This document shows positions 1 through 7,245 of a DNA stretch of 64,000 nucleotides, in pieces. Each line of letters opens with the position of its first letter. The first letter of the stretch is position 1. The notes under the pieces were generated by a model. That model did no database searches and was not told the origin of the DNA. It saw only the letters and a program-made list of their open reading frames with translations. Source of the DNA: Ruegeria sp. HKCCD7303 (lineage in GTDB: Bacteria; Pseudomonadota; Alphaproteobacteria; Rhodobacterales; Rhodobacteraceae); contig NZ_WVRE01000002.1 of the NCBI RefSeq assembly GCF_013111185.1, positions 744,001 through 808,000 on the forward strand, in the 5' to 3' direction. The position numbers and the translations under genes were made by a program.

Positions 1-132
1 GGGCGGCTGAACCTCGGCCCCGCCACGCTCAAGCTCACTCAGAACACCTTTGATATTCATCGGAACACAAGCCGCGTACCAAATCAGGGCGATTACAGCG
101 ACAACTGTGAGTATGGCAACGACCTGCTTCAT
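1..132 (-). CDS. ABC transporter permease, N-terminal fragment
   Basis: Only the first 44 codons lie inside the window; the gene continues beyond base 1. The visible protein begins MKQVVAILTV and has one hydrophobic stretch of about 18 residues (to roughly residue 22), as expected for the first membrane span of a binding-protein-dependent permease. The start codon overlaps the stop of the GNAT gene in an ATGA (129-132), so the two are probably translationally coupled. The assignment as the permease partner of the ATPase at 562-1359 rests on this position and the membrane span, not on any family motif, because the conserved EAA loop is out of view. It could be another small membrane protein. 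Confidence 0.55.
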   Translation of the reverse strand, partial: MKQVVAILTVVAVIALIWYAACVPMNIKGVLSELERGGAEVQPP

Positions 133-572
133 GCGTGCCACTCCATGCGATAGACGGGCACAGTGTCTGGCGGTACCGGAGGCTCCTCTACGGTCACTTC
201 AAACCCTTCGCGGCGGTAAAAGCGCTGCGCCGCGGTGTTGGGCCTGTGGGTCGTCAGCCAAAGAAACCCTCTTCCCTCTTTGGCGATATCGATGAACCGC
301 TTGCCGATGCCTTGCCCCGTTCGGCTGCAATACAGCGCGCCAATCTTCTGCTGCTCGGGATCAACCGACATATAGCAATCGACCGGATCACCGGCGACCC
401 AGATCTCACGACTTTCGAATGCATCCCGGATCAGGTTCGCCAGTTCTTCCACCGGCAATTCCTCGGGCATCCAATCTGTTTGCGTCGCCCAGTCGTGAAC
501 GACCTTGGCGCAGGACTTGACGTCACTTGGCACGGCGCGTCTGATCTTATCTGCGTTCAGTTCAGTCGTCAT
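129..572 (-). CDS. GNAT family N-acetyltransferase
   Basis: About 147 residues with a GNAT acetyl-CoA-binding pattern: the segment RTGQGIGKRFIDIAKEGRG matches the motif A Q/RxxGxG/A loop, followed by a strand (FLWLTTH) and the C-terminal NTAAQRFYRREGFE helix typical of motif B. The substrate cannot be read from sequence. I chose the ATG at 570-572 (MTTEL); an in-frame ATG at 596 would add eight residues (MGCGRGIP) that look unlike the family. It overlaps the end of the ABC ATPase by 11 bases and the permease start by 4 bases, so it is embedded in the transporter operon. A role in acetylating a pathway amine or beta-amino acid is speculation from context. Confidence 0.8.
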   Translation of the reverse strand: MTTELNADKIRRAVPSDVKSCAKVVHDWATQTDWMPEELPVEELANLIRDAFESREIWVAGDPVDCYMSVDPEQQKIGALYCSRTGQGIGKRFIDIAKEGRGFLWLTTHRPNTAAQRFYRREGFEVTVEEPPVPPDTVPVYRMEWHA

Positions 573-1359
573 AGGAATGCCCCGCCCGCAGCCCATCCCT
601 CACGCGATGCGCGACCTCGATGAATTCCGGCGTGTCACGAATGTCCAATTGCCGTTCTCTGGGTAAAGGGCTATCGATTACATCCGTGATCCGCCCCGGT
701 CTTGGGCTCATGACCACAATCTTGGTACTAAGATACACCGCCTCGGGGATCGAGTGTGTCACGAAGCCAATTGTCTTCTCGGTCCGTGCCCACAGCGCCA
801 AAAGCTGTTCATTCAGGTGATCGCGCACAATCTCATCCAACGCGCCGAACGGCTCGTCCATCAGCAGGATGTCGGCATCGAATGCCAAGGCCCGCGCGAT
901 GCTTGCGCGTTGCTGCATCCCACCGGATAGTTGCCAGGGAAACTTCCCCCCAAAGCCAGCAAGATCAACGAGTTCCAGGACTTTATTCACCCTCTCATCC
1001 TGTTCGGCGGCGGAATATCCCATGATCTCAAGCGGCAACTTGATGTTCTTGGAAATGGTACGCCACGGATACAAACCCGCCGCCTGAAACACATACCCAT
1101 AAGCCCGTTTCCGACGCGCCTCATCGGGGGTCATGTCATTTACAGTCAGCGTGCCACCCGTAGGTGTTTCCAACGCCGCGATACAGCGTAGAAACGTGGT
1201 TTTGCCGCATCCGGACGGCCCGATAAAACTGACAAAGTCACCCTTGTCGATTGTCAGGTTCACGTCCTTGAGCGCGTGAACTGGCCCATCGTTGGTCTGG
1301 AACGTCAGGTCCAGCTGCCTTGCCTGGATGACGGGCTGGGTCGTGCTTTCAGTGTTCAT
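562..1359 (-). CDS. ABC transporter ATP-binding protein (SsuB/TauB-like; pyrimidine or hydantoin uptake)
   Basis: A 265-residue ATPase of the nitrate/taurine/sulfonate importer class. It has Walker A GPSGCGKTT (about residues 47-55), a Q-loop (YVFQAAGLYPW), the signature LSGGMQQR, Walker B ILLMDEPFGALD and the H-loop (FVTHS). Length and motifs are complete. It lies 55 bases downstream of dihydropyrimidinase and overlaps the GNAT gene, with a permease following, so it probably energises uptake of a pyrimidine, hydantoin or related ureide for the catabolic enzymes upstream. Substrate choice is inferred from context; the ATPase sequence does not determine it. Confidence 0.88.
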   Translation of the reverse strand: MNTESTTQPVIQARQLDLTFQTNDGPVHALKDVNLTIDKGDFVSFIGPSGCGKTTFLRCIAALETPTGGTLTVNDMTPDEARRKRAYGYVFQAAGLYPWRTISKNIKLPLEIMGYSAAEQDERVNKVLELVDLAGFGGKFPWQLSGGMQQRASIARALAFDADILLMDEPFGALDEIVRDHLNEQLLALWARTEKTIGFVTHSIPEAVYLSTKIVVMSPRPGRITDVIDSPLPRERQLDIRDTPEFIEVAHRVRDGLRAGHSYDD

Positions 1360-1414
1360 TACTTTGCCTTGAAAAGAGTGGTGTCAGGGCCGCCTGCAAA
1401 GCGGCCCAAACAGA

Positions 1415-2869
1415 TCAAACACCGGTGGCCGGTATACCCGTCCGCTCAACGGGCCGTGGTGCCGTCAGCTCTTTCCAGGTGCTCAGAGCCTTATGGACAT
1501 GGGTGTTGGCGTCACGCGCCACAAACTTCCCGTGACCTTCCTGAGTCCTGATCTCTCCATCATGCACCGCTACCGCACCACGGGTCAGCGTGAACCGCGG
1601 CAACCCGCGCACTTCCTTACCCTCAAAGACGTTGTAGTCGATCGATGATTGCTGCGTCTCAGCCGAAATCACCTTGGCCTTGTTTGGATCCCAAACCACC
1701 AGATCAGCATCAGCGCCGACCAGAACCGCACCCTTTTTAGGGTAGCAATTCAATATCTTGGCGATGTTTGTTGATGTAACAGCGACAAATTCGTTCGGCG
1801 TCAGTCGTCCCGTATTCACACCATAGGTCCACAGCATGGGCATTCGGTCTTCCAACCCTCCGGTCCCGTTCGGAATCTTGGTGAAATCCCCTACGCCATA
1901 ACGTTTTTGCTCAGTCGTAAACGCACAATGGTCCGTCGCAACAACGCTCAGCGTTCCAGATTGCAAACCGTTCCACAGGCTGTCCTGATGCTGCTTGTTG
2001 CGGAACGGAGGGCTCATGACCCGCCGCGCAGCGTGTTCCCAGTCGTGATGGAAATACTCGCTCTCATCCAGGGTCAGATGTTGGATCAGTGGTTCGCCCC
2101 ACACCCGCTTGCCCTGCATCTTGGCGCGCCGAATAGCCTCATGTGCCTCTTCGCAAGAAGTATGCACCACATAAAGCGGAACCCCGGCCATATCGGCAAT
2201 CATGATGGCCCGATTGGTAGCCTCACCCTCGACCTGCGGCGGACGGGAATAGGCGTGCGCTTCGGGTCCTGTATTGCCCTCAGCCAACAGCTTGGCGCTC
2301 AACTCGGCCACAACGTCGCCGTTTTCGGCATGAACCATTGCGGTTCCACCCAATTCGGCCAGACGCTTGAACGACGCAAACAGCTCATCATCATTCACCA
2401 TCAGCGCGCCTTTATAGGCCATAAAATGCTTGAACGTGTTGATGCCACGCGTCTCAATCACAGTCTTGATATCGTTGAACACCTGCTCGCCCCACCAGGT
2501 GACCGCCATATGGAACGAATAATCACAATTCGCACGCGTCGATTTGTTGTCCCAGCGTTTCAACGCATCCAGCAGACTTTCACCGGGGTTGGGCAGAGCG
2601 AAATCCACCACCATTGTTGTGCCACCAGCCAAAGCCGCACGCGTGCCGCTTTCGAAGTCATCGCTGGAATAGGTGCCCATAAAGGGCATCTCGAGGTGAG
2701 TATGAGGATCGATCCCACCCGGCATCACATAACAGCCGGTGGCGTCCAACTCCTTGTCGCCCTTCAGATCCATTCCGATTTCAGTGATCACACCACCTTC
2801 GACCAGCACGTCCGCTTTGTACGACAAATCCGCAGTGACGACGGTTCCGTTCTTGATAACAGTGCTCAT
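1415..2869 (-). CDS. hydA: dihydropyrimidinase (D-hydantoinase)
   Basis: A 484-residue cyclic amidohydrolase that opens dihydrouracil or dihydrothymine to N-carbamoyl-beta-amino acid, step two of reductive pyrimidine degradation. Metal ligands are visible: GGIDPHTHLEMPF (HxH), the lysine in FKHFMAYKGALM expected to be carbamylated, histidines in MVHAENGD and YVVHTSC, and the aspartate in VVATDHCAF. Length matches the family. A good ribosome site (AGGGAG) precedes the ATG at 2869. Upstream, across a hairpin-rich spacer, is the amidohydrolase that would use its product; downstream is the ABC ATPase. The same fold covers allantoinases, but the neighbouring preTA genes favour dihydropyrimidinase. 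Confidence 0.93.
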   Translation of the reverse strand: MSTVIKNGTVVTADLSYKADVLVEGGVITEIGMDLKGDKELDATGCYVMPGGIDPHTHLEMPFMGTYSSDDFESGTRAALAGGTTMVVDFALPNPGESLLDALKRWDNKSTRANCDYSFHMAVTWWGEQVFNDIKTVIETRGINTFKHFMAYKGALMVNDDELFASFKRLAELGGTAMVHAENGDVVAELSAKLLAEGNTGPEAHAYSRPPQVEGEATNRAIMIADMAGVPLYVVHTSCEEAHEAIRRAKMQGKRVWGEPLIQHLTLDESEYFHHDWEHAARRVMSPPFRNKQHQDSLWNGLQSGTLSVVATDHCAFTTEQKRYGVGDFTKIPNGTGGLEDRMPMLWTYGVNTGRLTPNEFVAVTSTNIAKILNCYPKKGAVLVGADADLVVWDPNKAKVISAETQQSSIDYNVFEGKEVRGLPRFTLTRGAVAVHDGEIRTQEGHGKFVARDANTHVHKALSTWKELTAPRPVERTGIPATGV

Positions 2870-2910
2870 TTCAAACTCCCTGATGCGGTCTGCGCCGCTT
2901 GCTTCATCTG

Positions 2911-2962
2911 GCTAAAAATACCTCGGGGGAGTCGCCCATCGGGCGACGGGGGCAGAGCCCCC
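2911..2962. repeat. GC-rich palindromic intergenic element (REP-like)
   Basis: Two adjacent perfect hairpins follow an AAAATACCTCGGGGG lead: GTCGCCC-atc-GGGCGAC (2931-2947) and GGGGGC-aga-GCCCCC (2948-2962). The layout resembles a small repeat often seen between genes in Roseobacter-group genomes, and it sits between two co-oriented operon genes. It may act as an mRNA stabiliser or a processing/attenuation point. I see no second copy in this window. Confidence 0.6.
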
Positions 2963-4212
2963 TATTCCACGATTTCAGCCGTCTCGACGACGGCGTGCAA
3001 CAGAACATCCGCCCCAGCCGAAGCCCATTCCTTGCTGATCTCTTCAGCCTCGTTATGGCTTAACCCGTCCACGCATGGGCACATGATCATCGCGGTCGGG
3101 GCCACGCGGTTGATCCAACAGGCGTCATGCCCCGCACCCGAGATGATATCCGTATGCGAATATCCCAACCGCTCGGCCGCGTTGCGTACGGCGGACACAC
3201 AACTATCATCGAATTTCACCGGATCGAATCCACCAACTTTTTCGAATTCGATCTGCAAGCCCATGTCTTCCACAATGTCTTCGGCCGCCACCCGCAGACG
3301 GTTCTCCATGTCCGTGATCACATCCAATTCGGGCGAGCGGAAATCGACCGTAAACACTGCCTTTCCCGGGATCACGTTACGTGAGTTCGGATGGACATCG
3401 ATATGACCAGCCGCTCCCACTGCGTGCGGCGCATGAGACCACGCGATCTCGTCCACTTTCTCGAGAATACGCGCCATCGCAAGGCCCGCGTTCTTACGCA
3501 TCGGCATCGGGGTTGACCCGGTATGGGCATCCTTGCCGGTCACGGTGATTTGGGTCCAGCTCAGCCCTTGCCCGTGCGTGACAACGCCAATATCCTTGCC
3601 CTCGGCCTCCAATATCGGGCCCTGTTCGATATGCAGCTCAAAAAACGCATGCATTTTTCGCGCGCCGACTTCCTCATCGCCGCGCCAGCCAATGCGGTTC
3701 AGTTCATCCCCAAACTTTTTGCCCTCGGCATCCTCGCGATCATACGCCCAATCCTGCGTGTGCATTCCTGCAAACACGCCCGAAGACAGCATGGCGGGCG
3801 CATATCGCGTGCCTTCTTCATTGGTCCAGTTGGTCGCCACGATTGGATGCTTTGTTTTGATCCCAAGATCGTTGAGGGTCCGGATGATCTCGAGCCCCCC
3901 CAGAACACCCAAGACACCGTCATACTTCCCGCCGGTCGGCTGCGTATCCAGATGCGAACCGACATAGACCGGCAACGCGTCAGGGTCCGCCCCTTCGCGG
4001 TGGGCGAACATATTGCCCATCTGGTCCAAACCCATGGAGCACCCAGCTTCCTCGCACCATTTCTGGAACAAAGCACGGCCTTCGGCGTCCTCGTCCGTCA
4101 GGGTTTGGCGGTTGTTACCTCCGGCCACACCGGGGCCAATCTTGGCCATCTCCATCAGGCTGTCCCACAACCTGTCGCCATTGATCCTGAGATTCTGCGC
4201 CGGAGCTGCCAT
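2962..4212 (-). CDS. Zn-dependent N-carbamoyl-beta-alanine amidohydrolase (beta-ureidopropionase type)
   Basis: A 416-residue M20-fold hydantoinase/carbamoylase that would release beta-alanine, CO2 and ammonia from N-carbamoyl-beta-alanine, step three of the reductive pathway. Visible metal-site segments are YVGSHLDTQPTGGKYDGVLG, TNEEGTRYAP (inside NWTNEEGTRY), ELHIEQGPILE and GAGHDACWINRVAPTAMI. The start at 4212 is preferred because AGGGAAG lies six bases upstream. A longer open frame to 4284 would run straight through the RutR operator at 4263-4278 and has no ribosome site. It heads an operon with dihydropyrimidinase and the transporter. Allantoate or ureidoglycolate amidohydrolases are close relatives, but context favours the pyrimidine role. 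Confidence 0.9.
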   Translation of the reverse strand: MAAPAQNLRINGDRLWDSLMEMAKIGPGVAGGNNRQTLTDEDAEGRALFQKWCEEAGCSMGLDQMGNMFAHREGADPDALPVYVGSHLDTQPTGGKYDGVLGVLGGLEIIRTLNDLGIKTKHPIVATNWTNEEGTRYAPAMLSSGVFAGMHTQDWAYDREDAEGKKFGDELNRIGWRGDEEVGARKMHAFFELHIEQGPILEAEGKDIGVVTHGQGLSWTQITVTGKDAHTGSTPMPMRKNAGLAMARILEKVDEIAWSHAPHAVGAAGHIDVHPNSRNVIPGKAVFTVDFRSPELDVITDMENRLRVAAEDIVEDMGLQIEFEKVGGFDPVKFDDSCVSAVRNAAERLGYSHTDIISGAGHDACWINRVAPTAMIMCPCVDGLSHNEAEEISKEWASAGADVLLHAVVETAEIVE

Positions 4213-4262
4213 GTTCATCTTCCCTGTTTGCTTGCGATTTGGCTCGCTTTTGGTGTCTTGAT

Positions 4263-4278
4263 TTGACCATCTGGTCAA
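4263..4278. promoter_or_regulatory. RutR-type operator
   Basis: TTGACCA-TC-TGGTCAA is a perfect 7-2-7 inverted repeat and matches the known E. coli RutR consensus (TTGACCANNTGGTCAA) at every fixed position. It lies between the divergent amidohydrolase operon (start 4212) and the rutR-like gene (start 4384), where one site could control both. In E. coli uracil or thymine releases RutR from such sites. Confidence 0.88.
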
Positions 4279-4383
4279 ACTCACGCTATCACGGGTTCGA
4301 GATCAGTCAAGAAATTGCGCGGCACAGCTTGAATTTTCACTGAATTCCGCGCCTATAGTCGAAAAAAGAGACACGCTGAAAAC

Positions 4384-4992
4384 ATGCCGAAAGACCGCGC
4401 ACCGACTCGCATTCAGAAAAAGAACCGTGCTGCGATCCTCGAGGCCGCCCTGAACGTGTTTTCAGCACACGGGTTTCGCGGATCGACCGTGGATCAGATT
4501 GCCGCCGAAGCCGGACTGAGCAAACCAAACCTGCTGTACTATTTCCCTTCGAAAGAGGCGATCCATACTGAACTGCTATCGGGTCTTCTGGAAACCTGGC
4601 TGGCCCCTTTGCACGATCTGGACGAGGATGGCGATCCGATGGAAGAAATCCTGGCCTATATTCGGCGCAAGTTGCAAATGAGTCAGGAGTTACCACGCGA
4701 AAGCCGCCTTTTTGCCAATGAACTGGTTCAGGGCGCGCCACGTATCCACGAGGCTTTGTCCAAGGATCTCAAGGAACTGGTTGACGAAAAAACCGTGATC
4801 CTGACGCGCTGGATGGATCAGGGCAAAATCGCGCGGGTGCACCCCTATCACCTGATGTTTTCGATTTGGGCGCTGACCCAGCACTACGCAGATTTCGAAG
4901 TTCAGGTGCGTGCGATCTTGGGGGAAGAGGATCCGTTTGAAGGGGCCGACCCTTTTGTGGACACCCTGTACCGAAAGCTTTTGACCCCTTGA
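4384..4992 (+). CDS. rutR: TetR family regulator, RutR-like pyrimidine sensor
   Basis: A 202-residue TetR protein. The N-terminal helix-turn-helix (IAAEAGLSKPNLLYYFPSKE) and the C-terminal ligand domain share several blocks with E. coli RutR as I remember it, notably LLYYFPSKEA, SRLFxxExxxGAP and TQHYADF. It is divergent from the beta-ureidopropionase operon with a perfect RutR operator in the gap, and convergent with preA. It would therefore repress the catabolic genes until uracil or thymine is present. Gene identity is strong from motif plus operator; ligand and mode are taken from the E. coli protein. Confidence 0.9.
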   Translation: MPKDRAPTRIQKKNRAAILEAALNVFSAHGFRGSTVDQIAAEAGLSKPNLLYYFPSKEAIHTELLSGLLETWLAPLHDLDEDGDPMEEILAYIRRKLQMSQELPRESRLFANELVQGAPRIHEALSKDLKELVDEKTVILTRWMDQGKIARVHPYHLMFSIWALTQHYADFEVQVRAILGEEDPFEGADPFVDTLYRKLLTP

Positions 4993-4995
4993 AAA

Positions 4996-5019
4996 AAGGG
5001 GCCGCAAGAACGGCCCCTT
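4996..5019 (-). terminator. Bidirectional terminator between rutR and preA
   Basis: AAGGGGCCG-caagaa-CGGCCCCTT forms a 9-bp stem. Read on the minus strand it is followed by six Ts, giving an intrinsic terminator for preA (stop at 5040). On the plus strand it follows the rutR stop by a few bases and could serve that gene too, although the T run is weak there. Confidence 0.8.
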
Positions 5020-5039
5020 GATGATCTTTCCAAATCGGT

Positions 5040-6344
5040 TCATTCGGCTGCCTTGGCCATCGGATTGTTCGGATGCGTCGTCCAGTTCGCATAGGTCGGC
5101 TGCACCTCTTTACCTGTGCGCGGATCTACTTCACCCGGTGCCATCGGCACCATCGAGATACAGTCTTCAACCGGGCAGACATCAACGCACAGGTTGCACG
5201 CCACGCATTCTTCGTCGATCACTTCGAACACGCGGTCCTCCGACATCGAAATCGCCTGGTGGCTGGTATCTTCACAAGCCGCATAGCAACGACCACATTT
5301 GATGCACTGGTCCTGGTCGATCTTCGCCTTGGCGATGTAATTCAGGTTCAGATACTGCCAGTCGGTGACATTGGGCACGGCTCGACCGATCACCTCGTCA
5401 ATGCTGCTGTACCCTTTTTCATCCATCCATTCGGACAGACCGGCGGTCAGTTCGTCGATGATCTTGAAACCATAGGTCATCGCAGCGGTGCAAACCTGCA
5501 CTGTGCCACAACCCAATGAGATGAACTCGGCCGCGTCGCGCCATGTGGTGACGCCGCCAATACCGGAAATCGGCAGGCCATGCGTGGCCTCGGCCCGCGC
5601 GATCTCGGACACCATCGACAGTGCAATCGGCTTCACCGCAGGGCCACAATAGCCACCATGGCTGCCCTTGCCGTCGATTGAGGGTTCGGGGCTGAACGTA
5701 TCCAGGTTGACGCTTGTGATCGAGTTGATCGTGTTGATCAGCGACACCGCATCGGCGCCACCGTTCTTTGCCGCAGCTGCCGGTTTACGGATATCGGTGA
5801 TGTTCGGCGTCAGCTTCACGATGACCGGGCGGTCGTAGTACTGCTTACACCAGCGTGTGACCATTTCGATGTATTCCGGCACTTGTCCCACAGCCGAGCC
5901 CATTCCGCGCTCGCTCATACCGTGCGGGCAGCCAAAGTTCAGTTCGATCCCATCCGCGCCGGTTTCGGCAACGCGCGGCAGGATGGCCTTCCATGCCTCC
6001 TCCTCGCAGGGCACCATGATCGAAGCGATCAGTGCGCGATCCGGGTAATCCGCTTTGACCCGCGCCATTTCCTCGAGGTTCACTCCCAATGGCCGGTCCG
6101 TGATCAATTCTATGTTGTTAAGACCAAGCAACCGCCGATCCGCGCCGTATATCGCGCCATAGCGCGGGCCGTTCACGTTCACGACCGGAGGACCCTCGGC
6201 CCCCAGAGTTTTCCAGACAACACCGCCCCACCCGGCCTCGAAGGCGCGGCGGACGTTGTATTCCTTGTCGGTGGGCGGCGCAGAGGCCAGCCAATACGGG
6301 TTGGGGCTGGAAATGCCCAGAAAGTTTGTCGTCAGATCGGCCAT
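5040..6344 (-). CDS. preA: NAD-dependent dihydropyrimidine dehydrogenase subunit PreA
   Basis: A 434-residue FMN/iron-sulfur subunit that reduces uracil and thymine to their 5,6-dihydro forms. Residues 1 to about 320 form the dihydroorotate-dehydrogenase-like TIM barrel (IELNFGCPHGMSERGMGSA; GIGGV near the phosphate site). The C-terminus carries two 4Fe-4S ferredoxin motifs (CIKCGRCYAAC and CVACNLCVDVCP). A good ribosome site (AAGGGAG) precedes the ATG. It is last in the preT-methyltransferase-preA operon, 18 bases after the methyltransferase stop, and is followed by a strong terminator. Full length, no anomalies. Confidence 0.95.
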   Translation of the reverse strand: MADLTTNFLGISSPNPYWLASAPPTDKEYNVRRAFEAGWGGVVWKTLGAEGPPVVNVNGPRYGAIYGADRRLLGLNNIELITDRPLGVNLEEMARVKADYPDRALIASIMVPCEEEAWKAILPRVAETGADGIELNFGCPHGMSERGMGSAVGQVPEYIEMVTRWCKQYYDRPVIVKLTPNITDIRKPAAAAKNGGADAVSLINTINSITSVNLDTFSPEPSIDGKGSHGGYCGPAVKPIALSMVSEIARAEATHGLPISGIGGVTTWRDAAEFISLGCGTVQVCTAAMTYGFKIIDELTAGLSEWMDEKGYSSIDEVIGRAVPNVTDWQYLNLNYIAKAKIDQDQCIKCGRCYAACEDTSHQAISMSEDRVFEVIDEECVACNLCVDVCPVEDCISMVPMAPGEVDPRTGKEVQPTYANWTTHPNNPMAKAAE

Positions 6345-6362
6345 GGCTTCTCCCTTCCCGGC

Positions 6363-7199
6363 TCAGCCGGATTTCTTGAAAATCATTTCGGTCGGGCGAA
6401 TGCGCCCGGCTTTGAGGTTAGTGACGTAGTTTTGGAATTTCTCGGGCGCCGTCTCGCCCATCATTAGGTGGATCCCCAGCGGCGCGGGGCCGCTTTCAGC
6501 GATCTTGGCAAAGACATCTTCGAAGAACTGAAGCGCGAAATCGGTGCGGTCGGTTTGGGTCTCAAGTTCCAGCCCCGCCGCCACTGCTGCGTCTTTGTAC
6601 ACATCCGGCGCGTGCACGAACGAAGTCTCCGGCAAAGTGGACCAAGGGAGTGGGAAAGCCAGCGGCTCGTCCACGTCTCCGCCCATAACATCGAACAAGG
6701 CAAAAGTTCCGCCCGTGGCCAGCACCCGCGACACTTCAGCAAACAGTCCGGCCTTGTCTTCGATGTTCATGCCCACATGCATCATGACTGCAAGGTCAAA
6801 ACCCGCATCCGGCACAGGCATGTCCAAGGCACTGCCCACATGAAAAGTGGCCTTTTCCGAATGCCCGACCAGATCGCTCAACACGGTGGCCGTTTCCACA
6901 AATTCAGGCGTCAGATCGACCCCGGTTACCGACGAGTCAAAACGATCCACGATATAACGCGAGGTGCCACCTATACCGCACCCCACATCCAGAACGCGGG
7001 TTGCATGGGTCGGCGACAATTGAGCAAACAGGTTATCGGTCGCCAGAACACCGCCCGTGTGGAACTCATCCCCTGCCTTCAGATCAGCAACGGTGGCCGC
7101 GTCCGGGTCAATACCGCTGGCCTCAAGCGCCGCGCGGACGCGTTCGGTCAGGGCACCGGTGGTGTAGTGTTGAGCAACAGCTTGTTCGATCTGGGACAT
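6363..7199 (-). CDS. Class I SAM-dependent methyltransferase inside the pre operon
   Basis: A 278-residue Rossmann methyltransferase. Motif I is VLDVGCGIGGTSRYI (about residues 70-84), with the acidic residue after strand 2 in VTGVDLTPEF and a later ALFDVMGG strand. The closest visible architecture is the sarcosine/gamma-tocopherol-like small-molecule methyltransferases (Methyltransf_11). It lies between preT and preA with short gaps (46 and 18 bases), so it is very likely co-transcribed. A GAGG site precedes the ATG. No substrate can be read; a pyrimidine or beta-alanine-derived compound is an inference from position only. Confidence 0.85.
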   Translation of the reverse strand: MSQIEQAVAQHYTTGALTERVRAALEASGIDPDAATVADLKAGDEFHTGGVLATDNLFAQLSPTHATRVLDVGCGIGGTSRYIVDRFDSSVTGVDLTPEFVETATVLSDLVGHSEKATFHVGSALDMPVPDAGFDLAVMMHVGMNIEDKAGLFAEVSRVLATGGTFALFDVMGGDVDEPLAFPLPWSTLPETSFVHAPDVYKDAAVAAGLELETQTDRTDFALQFFEDVFAKIAESGPAPLGIHLMMGETAPEKFQNYVTNLKAGRIRPTEMIFKKSG

Positions 7200-7245
7200 G
7201 AGAATACCTCAGCAGCGAAAGGAATGGGGTGAATACCCCACCCTA

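Noticed and set aside
1907-3406. A 499-codon open frame antisense to the dihydropyrimidinase and amidohydrolase genes
   Set aside because: The opposite strand encodes two full enzymes with catalytic motifs; this frame is a shadow caused by high GC and lacks any motif.
4213-4284. Longer N-terminus for the amidohydrolase (start at 4284)
   Set aside because: It would cover the RutR operator and lacks a ribosome site; the ATG at 4212 has AGGGAAG at six bases.
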